Assembly (NCBI GenBank): GCA_009829735.1
Contig: CM020619.1
Location: forward strand, 13,817,777-13,881,776
DNA from: Pyropia yezoensis
Lineage: Eukaryota; Rhodophyta; Bangiophyceae; Bangiales; Bangiaceae
Length of the DNA: 64,000 bases
Direction of reading: 5' to 3'
In this document: positions 22,283-31,547 of the stretch, one piece after another
Layout: each line of letters opens with the position of its first letter
How positions within the stretch are numbered: the first letter of the stretch is position 1
The notes under the pieces: generated by a model
What the model saw: only the letters and a program-made list of their open reading frames with translations
What the model was told of the DNA's origin: nothing
The model's database searches: none
Translations under genes and position numbers: made by a program

Positions 22283-22755
22283 TGTGGCAAAAACCCACTA
22301 GCACACGCGGCACCCAAGTTGGGGCGGTGCGCAAGGGCTGCCTCCCGTGTCGGGGGAATCGGAAGAAGTGCAAGTCGTACACACGCTGTCCCTGTTGTGG
22401 GGTAATCCCCCCACTGACAAACAAGAAGATGGTGTGTGGGCCAACAGTTTCTTGGTCGGGACGGGGACGCGAGGCCAAGCCCCGCTGTCCCTCCCCTTAT
22501 CCCCCCAGGGTCCCCCCAGAATATCGCCACTCAGAATCTCCCACCCCAGCACCTGCCCACCGGGCCACACGAAAAAAATCGAGACGATAAAATGCAGAAA
22601 CCCCTCAAATCCACGTTGGATTTACTACTAAGCTAACTATCCCTAACTTAGGGATTATGGACCCAAATGCAGGGGGAGGAACGGGTCAGGCTAGTGGCCT
22701 GCCGCCCATTGCATGGCACGTGTTGCCCCCCCATCTGGGGGTCAATACTGCCACA
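22283..22755 (-). repeat. 5' LTR of the inner retrotransposon
   Basis: 473 bp, followed on its plus-strand right side by the target duplication CCGGA (22756-22760). As the element reads leftwards, this is its promoter-side LTR. Confidence 0.95.
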
Positions 22756-23909
22756 CCGGATACTGTGGCGCTGTTCGTGGATGTTCAGTGTCAATGAGAA
22801 GTAGGCCACTGGGCGTCGTCCTTGTCCGTCATCTTGTTCAAGGACAACGCCAACAGCATACCCACTGGCATCTGTGGACACAAGGATTGGGTACCTCTTG
22901 TCAAATGGCCTCAGTACTGGTGCACTTGTCGTCAGGGTTTGTAGTTGCTCAAAAGCCTTCTGGGCGTCAGAGTTCCATTCAAAGTCGACGCTTCCAGTGA
23001 GCCTCGTGAGTGGTGCAGCCTCGGATGCCATTCCCTCAATAAGTCGACGATAGAAGTTGACCACGCCAAGGAAGGATTGCACATCCTTTTTGCTCTGTGG
23101 AGTTGCCCATGATCTAATGGCTTGGACCTTGTACTCCTCCATAGAGAAACCTTCGTTGGAAATGACGTGGCCGAGGTAGTCCATAGTTGTTCGAGCAAAT
23201 TGGCATTTGCTGAGCTTGGCATAGAGCCTATGCTCTCGCAACTTGTCCAGGGCTCGCCTTGGGTGCTTCAGGTGATCTTCGTAAGTTTCACTGTAGACCA
23301 GGATGTCGTCGAGGTAGACACAGATGAAATCGTAGAGATAAAGTCGGAAGACGTGATTCATTAGGTTCATGAAGACCGCAGGGGCATTCGTTAGCCCAAA
23401 GGGTAGCACAGTAAACTCGTAGAACCCGTTTTTCATTCGGAACGCCGTCCGCGGGATAGTATCCGGGTCAAGCCGGATCTGGTGGTACCCTGATCGAAGA
23501 TCGATCTTCGTGAAGTACTTGGCCCTTCGCAGTTGGTCGAAGATGTCGTCAATTCGTGGTAAGAGATATGCGTTCCTGGTAGTGGCGTGTTCAATGCTCG
23601 ATAACCAATGCACATTCGCCAGCCACGGTCCTTCTCCGCTGCAAAGAGTACAGAGGAGCCCCACGGTGAGGCGCTTGGTTGGATAAACCCCTTTCGTATG
23701 AGGGTTGCAAGTTGTGTCTTGAGTTCATCGAGTTCCCACTCAGATAGGCGATAAATGCCACTGCTACGTAGTTGAGCGTCCTCCGTAAGCTTGACGCTAA
23801 ACTTGTGACTGCGTTCGGGAGGAAGTCCATCCGGAAGCTCTTCTGGGAAGACGTCGGCGTACTCCTTCAGAATCGCTTGGACGTCATTCTTGTCTTCAGC
23901 TGTTCCCAA
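22756..23909 (-). pseudogene. Outer element: reverse transcriptase and start of RNase H
   Basis: From 23909: YADVFPEELPDGLPPER, LIRKGFIQPSASPWGS, a frameshift near 23600-23660, then LLPRIDDIFDQL, KIDLRSGYHQIR, LPFGLTNAPAVFM, the active site YLDDILVYS, and the connection and RNase H (LVSTDASGYAVGVVLEQDD, YFSLTLN). Homology stops at the insertion boundary; codons beyond 22756 are LTR sequence. Confidence 0.85.
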
Positions 23910-23948
23910 ATTTTTGGATAAGGTCCTTGGCGAGGCGTTGCCTACTAA

Positions 23949-24362
23949 TCAGGCCATGGGGCTTCTTGAGGGAGGCAGAATGGAGATGTTCTTGTGGTTA
24001 AACTTGAAGGAGATCTTGATCTTCTTGTTGTTGATTTTGACGTCCTTGTCGTCACGCCATTTCTTTCCGAGGATGATGTCGTATGCACTTAGGTCGCGTA
24101 CAGCAAACCGAAGGCGTTCATGGCATGGACCGATGTGAATCTCTAAGGGTTCAATGGTCTCTGCGAGGACGTGGGTGCGGCCATCGGGCATGTTAGCCGT
24201 GAAGTGCGTTTCTTTTGTAGTCACATTCAGGGTATTCACGAGGCGCCTTGATACGACGTTAATGGGAGATCCGTCGTCAAACAGCACCTTAACAACATGT
24301 CCATTGACAGAGGCAGTAGAAAGCAGAAGCCCGAGACGCGGGCCTTCAAATGAAGACGACAT
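23949..24362 (-). pseudogene. Outer element: retropepsin-like protease
   Basis: 138 codons. VKVLFDDGSPINVVSRRLV is the catalytic region (DDGS in place of the usual D-T/S-G), then AETIEPLEIHIG and AYDIILGKKWR, the ILG-x-x-W flap of gypsy proteases. The frame is intact but lies between separate gag and RT frames. Confidence 0.75.
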
Positions 24363-24414
24363 GTTTCAGCAACCGAAGAAGCGTCTGGCACCGGGTTTGA
24401 TGACGGTTGCTGCT

Positions 24415-25014
24415 TCAGTTCCGCTGGCCTATTGGGCAGTCCTTGGCCATATGTCCTTTTTCACGGCAGCGGAGGCAGAGACCTTCACGCATGCAGCGTT
24501 GACGTTCTTCAGGCGTGAGTTTCTCGACTTTGATGCTGGGGATATCCATGGGAATGATACCCGTCGTGGACGGCTTCGCAGATGTGCCGCCGAGGTGCGT
24601 CGAGGCACCAGCCTTGGCAGCCTCCACGCGCAAAGCGTCAGTCATGAGAGACTCAAGATCTGAGGAGGTTTTGAGACAAAGAGCCTGCCAGATGTCCCGC
24701 TTCAAGCCTCGGGTGTAGCGGTCAATCTTCTCGGCTTCCGTGATGTCAGGGATGTCCAAGAGGACGCTCAGAAGCGTCCTGTTGAACGTTCCGACGTCTT
24801 CGATTTGGCGCCAAGAGTACAGCTTGTATCGTGCCGCTTGTTTCTTGTTCAGTGGACTGAAGCGTCGGATAAGCGCAGAACGGAAGGACTCCCAGTTCGG
24901 GACAGCTGTAGTCTGGCTGGAGACCTTCCACCAGTCGAACGCTTCACCGTCGAGGAAGGTGCAAGCGATACTGCACGCATCGTCGGGGTCACTCAGTCGC
25001 ACATAGAAATCCAT
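24415..25014 (-). pseudogene. Outer element: gag C-terminal part with zinc knuckle
   Basis: The 199 codons hold a retrotransposon gag region (GEAFDWWKV, FRSALIRRFSPLNKKQAARY, FNRTLLSVLLDIPDI) and an intact CCHC zinc knuckle CLRCREKGHMAKDC. The upstream half of gag and the 5' LTR are not recognisable. Confidence 0.85.
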
Positions 25015-26160
25015 ATGCGAGCATCACGCTTCAACTGTCCCAGGTTTTGCCCTGCGCTGCGACTGCTTCCCGTTCACACCGGGTTTCTCTGCCGTCCCTC
25101 CATGCTGTCATTGTCTTGACTCCGTGATGTGCGTCCCCTCCTCGCCCCTTGCCGCCCCTGCAAATGACCGCTGCGCGAAGCATTTGGCCAACTTCGTCTC
25201 CCTCTGTTCGTGGCGGTTGGCGGCGGCCGTCGGTAGGCGTAGACGGCAGCTCGCGAACGGGGGCACCCGCAGGCTGCTGGTCAGTGGTCGGCCGCGGGCG
25301 GTCACGGGCGGGCCGAGGCGGCTAGTGTTCGGTGCGATCGTTAGCCCGTCCGAAGGCTGCTGGCCGGCGGAGGCAGGCGCGCTTGCGGCAGCCGCCCCCG
25401 CCAGCCGGCAGCCGCTATCGCCCACATGCTCGCTCGTGTGGGTGGTGGCGGCGACCTGCTGGTGGGGGCGCTGCTGGCATGCACGGACGGCTGGCGGTTG
25501 GCGTGGGCGGCTCTTCGCCATGGGCGCGACTGCCGGCGAGAGGAGCTGGCTGCTGGCCGGCGGAGGCGCTCGTTGGTGCGTAGGAGCGGTCAGGAGTGGG
25601 CGTGGATAGGCAGCTAACCGGCGGGTGCCGGCGGGTGCTGACGGATGGAGGCGCCCTGGGGCTACTGGCCGGCGGGGACGAACAGCTTTGGCGGCTCTTG
25701 CCAGCGGCGGGCGGGGTGGCTGGCCGCCGTGCTAGCGGGTGCCGCTGGCTAGCAGAGCTGGCTGCTGGCTGGCAGGGGCGGCCGCTGGCGAGCGGAGGTG
25801 GGCACGGGCGGGCGGGGGTACTGTCGGGCAAGGGCGGCTAAACGTGCATTCCACGTAGCTAGGCGCACGGAAAAATCGACCTGGTGATGTGTTTGTTGCA
25901 CGCGGCGACCTGTAACTTTGTGGAAGTGTTCCTTGGTGTCTTCCGGGCCGTGCGTGCTGAAGGCCGTTTCTCAAAAGAGCATGTAGCAGCCGTACGAGTG
26001 ACGTTTTGCGATTTACGTCCTCTCTCATGTACGCTTCGGACGGCGGGCATGCTCTCCCTCTCCTGCAAGGCCTCAAAGTTTTAATCTGTGAGGGATCTTT
26101 TGTTGAAGCTAGATATTGTGTGTGAAAACTCAGGCACGTTCCGAGACACGACGTGGCGTG
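25015..26160. other. Non-coding, Gly/Ala/Trp-coding simple repeats
   Basis: The stretch 25340-25830 repeats short GCTGGCTGCTGGCCGGCGG-like words many times. The frames across it are low complexity and I call no gene. Confidence 0.4.
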
Positions 26161-26760
26161 CTGTGAGGCGATTGTGGCGAGCTTTCTTGTAATTTGATTG
26201 GCTGCTCGAGAAGCGGGGCATCGGGGGCCGCCGCCACAAACGCAGCGCCACAACCGAGTGGCTTGTGGCGAACGCCATGTGGCGCCACAATGTGGCAGTC
26301 GAGCCCATAATTGTCTCTGGGGCTACACACGGACTGGTCGTGTAGACGAGGAATTCAGAACTGTTGAACGCCCCTGCCGGCGGCATGACCGATCTGGGTG
26401 GTCGACGTCGATAGAGCGCCCTGCAGCCGCTTTTCGGCCCTCTGGCCCTCGCCATATGATCCCGCCTCAGTCGAAGCGCCCACGAGCCCCTTGGCAAGGT
26501 TGCCACCAGCGACGCTGCGTCCTCTTCACCTCTGCTGCGCCGCCATCTACTGCCAACCCGCACGTCAGCCCACGCCTGAACACGCCTCGGAGAGAACATG
26601 AGCTGTGGACAGGCTGTATTCTCGCACTTAGATTCAATTCATGCACTGCGCGTTGCCATGAAGGTCTGAGTGCGAGGATGTCTAGGAAAGGCTTGATGGT
26701 TGTGGCGCCCTGTTTGTGGCGCCACAATCGCTTCGCCACATCGCCGCCACAATGTCTCGG
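26161..26760. repeat. Two clusters of TTGTGGCG motifs, possible transposon ends
   Basis: About ten copies of TTGTGGCG or its complement lie in two clusters (26168-26300 and 26699-26755), about 400 bp apart. Part of the left cluster (about 26262-26295) resembles the reverse complement of part of the right one (about 26713-26745), with the core GTGGCGCCACAA in both. Clustered short motifs near both ends are usual for hAT- or Mutator-like elements. No transposase is visible. Confidence 0.4.
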
Positions 26761-29559
26761 AACGCCGCTCAGCTTTTGAGACTGGCGCCCACCCCAGGAG
26801 CGAAGGGCAGTATGGTCGATGCGACACCGCTGGCGCGCGCTACAACGACGGTTCCTACTCCTCGTCCCACACGACGCGGTACAGCCTCGTGTGCTCTCGC
26901 GTCCCGCTGCCCCATTGGTTGACGCCCCCCCCACCCGCAGTTTCCTCGCGCGCAACGCCGCTATGTGGGCCGCCGCCTTGTCTGCACCAGCGTCCCGCTG
27001 CCCTTTCACACCCCCCCTCCCGCCCCCCCTCTAGTCCCTGCCCTCCAGGAAACATATTCGCCTTTCTTTGCCGCACCACGCTGTCCCTCTGCTCCCAACT
27101 CACCCCCCCCACCTCCCCGTACCTGTCGCCGCGCCGGGTACTGCTCAGCTTCGCAGCACCCGCCTCCCTCTGGCTATTCGCCTTCTCCGCGGCCCCTCCC
27201 TCCACCCCAAACTTTCCGTTCTCCAGGACGCTTTCCCACCTCGTCTGTTGCCTTGCCTCTTTCTGCGATCCCCGCCGTTGCCTCGGCTATCCCCTCGCTC
27301 GGTGCGCCGCCTTCTTCCGCCTCCCCCGACATTCCACCCTCCTGGATGCTGTGCTTCCTCGTCTGCTCCCGCTTCCCTCTCTTCCTATGCTTGCCGCTCC
27401 CCCCCACTTCACGTTGCCAGGCCCAGGTAACCAAACGCTGGGCCGCATTGTCTGCTCTCGCAGCGCTACGCTCGCTGGTCTCTCCCCCCCGCTCGCTGGT
27501 CTCTCCTCCCCTCCTCCTCCCCGTGTACAGTATACCACGCCACACGATCCATGCTGGATGACGGTGGAATCAGGGCGTACCCACCCACGTGAATATCCGA
27601 CAATGGACTATAATCTAACGTTATGGAGCGAAATCGCTCATTCTTGTAACGAACCGACAGCCAATCAGATGACGACCAGGGAGACCTCCGTTGGTCCGTA
27701 GACCATCCGAGAGACCAAAGCAGCGAGTTTGAGCCACACCGATAGTCAACTGACTATCGGCCGCGTGGTGATACGCGCGTCTAATTGGCTGAAGTGACTT
27801 TTAACTTGTGACGAAAGGTGAGTAGGACTTGCATGCCAAAAACCAATATGTGGCCTCGTTTTAGTTACCCCGTTAGTCCACGTGGGTGGGTATGCCCTCA
27901 GGGCCAGAGGGCAATGCACGATTCACAAGTAGGCCCCATCAAATGGAATTTTCAACGATTTCCAACTCATTATATCTGTAGCGCTGGCACGCAGATACTT
28001 ATGCGCTTCTTGCGCTTCACCTCCTGCATCGTACAAACCATGCGAGTGCCTTGCATAGGCACAAAAAGGTGCCTATGTGCAAAAGTGTCCGATTTTGCGA
28101 GCCTGATCGCGCGGATATTATTGCTGTACGAGCGTCGCCGCAATATGGGATACATAAAGCACTCAGAACGAGACACCCTGAGCTGCCTTAGCCACACGAG
28201 AGGGCAGATTGCAGAACGCTTGCGTAACAGCGAAGCTATGCCCGGTCAAAAAAGGGTCGTGCAGCCGCCTAGCTATGGTACGTTGCACAAAAAAAATACA
28301 TCGAGGTTTTTCTCTGCTCGGGCCCGGGCAGGACATCGGCCGTGACGGGGTCCACGGCCGCTATGCTGACAGAAGGATCATAGAGGTCCTTGCGAACTAA
28401 TGAGGTCCTTGGGTCTCCTGGTTTGTGTACCGCTCTGCGGGACACCCTGAGTGGACCAGATGCTGACGAACCTGAAATGGGGCCTTTCTTTTCGCACTGA
28501 TTTGCACTGCTCGGGGGCTGATTCGGGCCCATGTGCTAACTGAGGCTTGGAAGGGGGGTAGTCGAGATAGGGGAGCTTCGCGGGGACAGCTGGAGGGCAC
28601 TTTTTTCAGATTCTTTTTTCGCTCGCGAGACCTCGTGTATAAAATGGTCTCGCGAGAGGAAATAGTTCCAACCAATGCGCTCGTGTGATTGGTCGATGAG
28701 CAAGACTGGTGCTCGTGCGTTAGTCATGCTTCGAGACCGTTAGCGTGCGCCCCGACGGTCGCCGATGAGGAAGCGGAGAGCGCCTCTCTCGCCTTCTGGT
28801 TCCCTCTCATCGTCCTGCCCCTCCCGCCAGCCAGTGCCAAGCAACCCCTTCCACCCTTTCCTCCCGCCTGGCACGACAGGTCCATTGTTGGCGACTTAGG
28901 TGGTGCCAGCCTCGGTGCATCCAACGTGGCTCGGGGGATGGGGGGACGGGGTAACCAGGGAGAAGGTGCCGCCAGCCTCAACGTTAGATGAGCTGTGGTG
29001 GGCGTGCCAGGGTGAGGAAAACGCACCCCGGGCGTGTGGGCGAGGCGGGGGGAGGGGAATGATAATGGGAGGCAGACGGGAGGGAAAAAAAAGAAAAAGC
29101 GGAACGCGACGGTCTGCTTGGCTCTTGTGGTCTAGGGCCGGGGCGCAAAAGAAAATAGGGAAAAGAAGCGCCTGTTCTCTTTCGCGCGGGGGTGCGAGAG
29201 AGGGGGTAGTCTGCATGCATTGTGCGTTGCTCCGCCGCGCCCTACACTCCCGCCACCGATTTCCTGCACGAGACATTCTGGGATACCTTGCCTGGCTATG
29301 ACATCGTCGACAAGGCACCCATGACCGCCCTCCTTTACTATAAAAAAACAATCGTGCCGACGCCGGCGATTCACCCAGCGCTGGCGGCATCACCGCCCCT
29401 AACAACCCCACCAGCAACACCGCCACCCCCTACGCTTCCCATTCCGTCACATAAATCACACCGCCCACGACCCCCCCCCCCCGCATACTGCCAACCTCTC
29501 CCCCCCTCTCCCAAACACGTGGCCGACCCCACCGTCAGAAAAAGCTCTCCGTCTCCACC
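26761..29559. other. Non-coding stretch
   Basis: A Pro/Ser/Leu-rich frame at 26700-27701 is a composition artefact of CT-rich DNA. CCAAT boxes (either strand) occur near 26915, 27661, 27783, 28675 and 28690. A 30-bp word beginning TATGGTACGTTGCACAAAAA at 28273 recurs inverted at about 30505-30535. Confidence 0.4.
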
Positions 29560-30330
29560 GCCACCAAAGCAAGCCCCCCACTCCACAGCCAAAGCTACCC
29601 AAACCCCCGTCGCCACGTATAGCCCCGTCGCCACGGCCACCCCCGTCGCCACGGCCACGCCCGTCGCCACCACCACGCCCGTCGCCACCGCCGTCGCCAC
29701 CACCACGGCCGTCGCCACCAACGCCGCCGCCGCCGCCGTCGCCCCCGCCACCCCGTCGCCACCGCCACCCCAGTCGCCACCGCCGTCGCCTCCGCCACGG
29801 CCGTCGCCCCCGCCACCGCGTCGCCACCGCCGTCGCCACCGCCACGGCCGTCGCCCCCGCCACCGCGTCGCCACCGCCGTCGCCTCCGCCACGGCCGTCG
29901 CCCCCGCCACCGCGTCGCCACCGCCGTCGCCACCGGCACGGCCGTCGCCCCCGCCACCGCGTCGCCTGCGCCACCGTAGTCGCTACCATCGCCACCGCCA
30001 TGGCCGTCGCCACCGACGCCGCCGTCGCCACCGTCGCCACCGTCGCCACCGTCGCCACCGCCACCCCAGTCGCCACCGCCGTCGCCTCCGCCACGGCCGT
30101 CGCCCCCGCCACCGCGTCGCCACCGCCGTCGCCACCGCCACGGCCGTCGCCCCCGCCACCGCGTCGCCACCGCCGCCCCAGGCGCTACCGTCGCCACCGC
30201 CACGGCCGTCGCCACCGACGCCGCCGCCGCCACTGCCACCCCCGTCGCCACCGTCGCCACCGTCGCCGCCGTCGCCGACGCCGACCGCAGCACCGGCGAC
30301 ACCCCTGGCGTGGCCACCGCGGCGGCCGTC
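29560..30330. repeat. GC-rich minisatellite (CCGTCGCCACCG-type units)
   Basis: About 700 bp of nested short repeats built from CCGTCGCCACCGCCACGG, with a higher-order period near 48 bp in the central part. It opens long frames on both strands (Val/Ala/Thr-Pro repeats on plus, Arg/Gly on minus), which I regard as non-genic. Confidence 0.7.
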
Positions 30331-30569
30331 AAAACCCTGCACACTTTCCCAAAAGCCTGACTAATGAGCGTGCACACCACACCCGAAAGGAGCCCACCAT
30401 CAAGCAGGACCAGTCCATTACACCGGGGCAAATTCCCGAGGCACCTGATTGGCCGAGGGGTGTGGCCCGAACAACGCCGGAGAAGAAAGAAAGTAATGCT
30501 CGATGTATCTTTTTTGTGCAACGTACCATACCTTCTCGATGGCCGTGTCGCCCGCATTGTGGCGGGGGC

Positions 30570-30790
30570 AGATGCGGGCCCTCGGGGCGGTTCCCAGGGT
30601 GGGGCGGGTGAGGGGCTAACATATTTCTTTGCAGCCTGCTGATGCGACGGAAGGGCAGGCAGTGCTCTCAGGCAAGCCGAAGCCAATGACATCCATTGTT
30701 GCCAGCGCCCGTGCACCACCTGGCTCTGGAATGTCCTCAGGTGTCGTGACAACAGACAGGCCCAGCACAGGATCCCGTGCTCCCTTCGCT
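30570..30790 (+). repeat. Dispersed repeat, copy 2
   Basis: Inverted relative to 7916-8125. It contains GGGCCCTCGGGGCGG, TTTGCAGCCTGCTGA and GTCGTGACAACAGACAGGCC. Short insertions separate the copies (CTAACATATT before the TTTGCAG word here). Confidence 0.7.
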
Positions 30791-31547
30791 GTGTCAGGTA
30801 CGCTTGACAACCCCTGGTAAAGACTGCGAGAGGGAGAAAGAGGGGGTCTGCTGTTTTCCTGGTGGGGAGGAGCGAAAGCTGCCACCGTACTGTACCGTAC
30901 AGTCCGTACGTAAACACACAGAGAGCCCGTCGACGGGGGAGCACCCAATCGCCTTGCCACCATCATGAAGGTATCACCAGTCGACCATGTATTGGGCAAT
31001 GCCATATCTCAGGGACCGATCCAAGGGGCCGCCCGCAAAAGGCGTGGAAGGGCGTTATTCATGCACGGATCATCGAGCGCCCCCCATTTCCATGATGGGA
31101 AAGCTCCCCTCGGCAGCTTTGCCTCGGCCTCCAAGAAACCTATCCCGCCCTTGCCATCATGCGGTGCTCCTCCTCTTCTGCCGACCGTCGCGCGTCGATG
31201 GATCCCTCCAAGGCTCTGCTTGGGCCCTTCCGACCGCGAGGAGGCTCCCCCAGGCGTATGCTCCGCACCCCCACCACGTGCATTGTCCGTTTTCCTGCGC
31301 GACAGGTGTGTTCGTACCATTAAAGCTTGGCTCCCCCGACGCCGCATCCCTTGGCTGGCCGCCCCTGCGCCGACGCACCGCCCTCCTCGAGCCAGCCCTC
31401 CCTGCTCGCCCGCTTCCTAAACGGAAGGGGCCCGCACCCCCCCCACCCACCCCATCCCCCATCTCTGGCCTTCTACCCCCCAGACTCACTCTCCACGTGC
31501 TCGCCCCTCCCTGCCCCCGTCCGTCTCCCCCCCCGCCCCTCGGCATC
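30791..31547. promoter_or_regulatory. Upstream region and C-rich leader of the FAD monooxygenase
   Basis: Contains CGTACTGTACCGTACAG at about 30886, a motif related to ones seen near other gene borders. In the last 120 bases before the ATG the plus strand is C-rich (ACCCCCCCCACCCACCCCAT around 31436-31455, then CCCCCCCGCCCC). No TATA box is obvious. Confidence 0.3.

Larger units (their letters stand above)
13375..22755 (-). mobile_element. Inner Ty3/gypsy chromodomain retrotransposon (9381 bp, full length but decayed)
   Basis: Two 473-bp LTRs begin TGTGGCA and end TGCCACA. The 5-bp target duplication CCGGA is at 13370-13374 and 22756-22760. A primer binding site follows the 5' LTR and a purine tract precedes the 3' LTR, both on the minus strand. 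The sense frames run gag (22163), zinc-knuckle gag, protease, RT, RNase H, integrase and chromodomain (stop at 16239). They are broken by stops at 20658, 19714 and 18102 and by two frameshifts. About 2.4 kb between integrase and the 3' LTR carries plus-strand frames. Complete in structure, defective in coding. Confidence 0.95.
11518..25014 (-). mobile_element. Outer Ty3/gypsy chromodomain retrotransposon, split by an insertion
   Basis: A minus-strand gypsy element in two pieces: gag, protease and reverse transcriptase at 22761-25014, RNase H, integrase and chromodomain at 11518-13374. The inner retrotransposon (13375-22755) interrupts the RNase H region. Without it the protein would run from a FSLTLN segment straight into RERELLAVVQAIRHW. 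The order gag-PR-RT-RH-IN-chromodomain is that of chromoviruses. I found no LTRs for this element; its gag is truncated at the 5' side, so it was probably already damaged before the insertion. Confidence 0.8.

Noticed and set aside
26700..27701. 333-codon plus-strand frame
   Set aside because: Pro/Ser/Leu bias from CT-rich DNA, no motif, and overlaps the TTGTGGCG cluster.
29222..30364. 380-codon plus-strand frame and long minus-strand frames
   Set aside because: Most is a minisatellite read in every frame. The first 50 codons look somewhat protein-like but match nothing I know.
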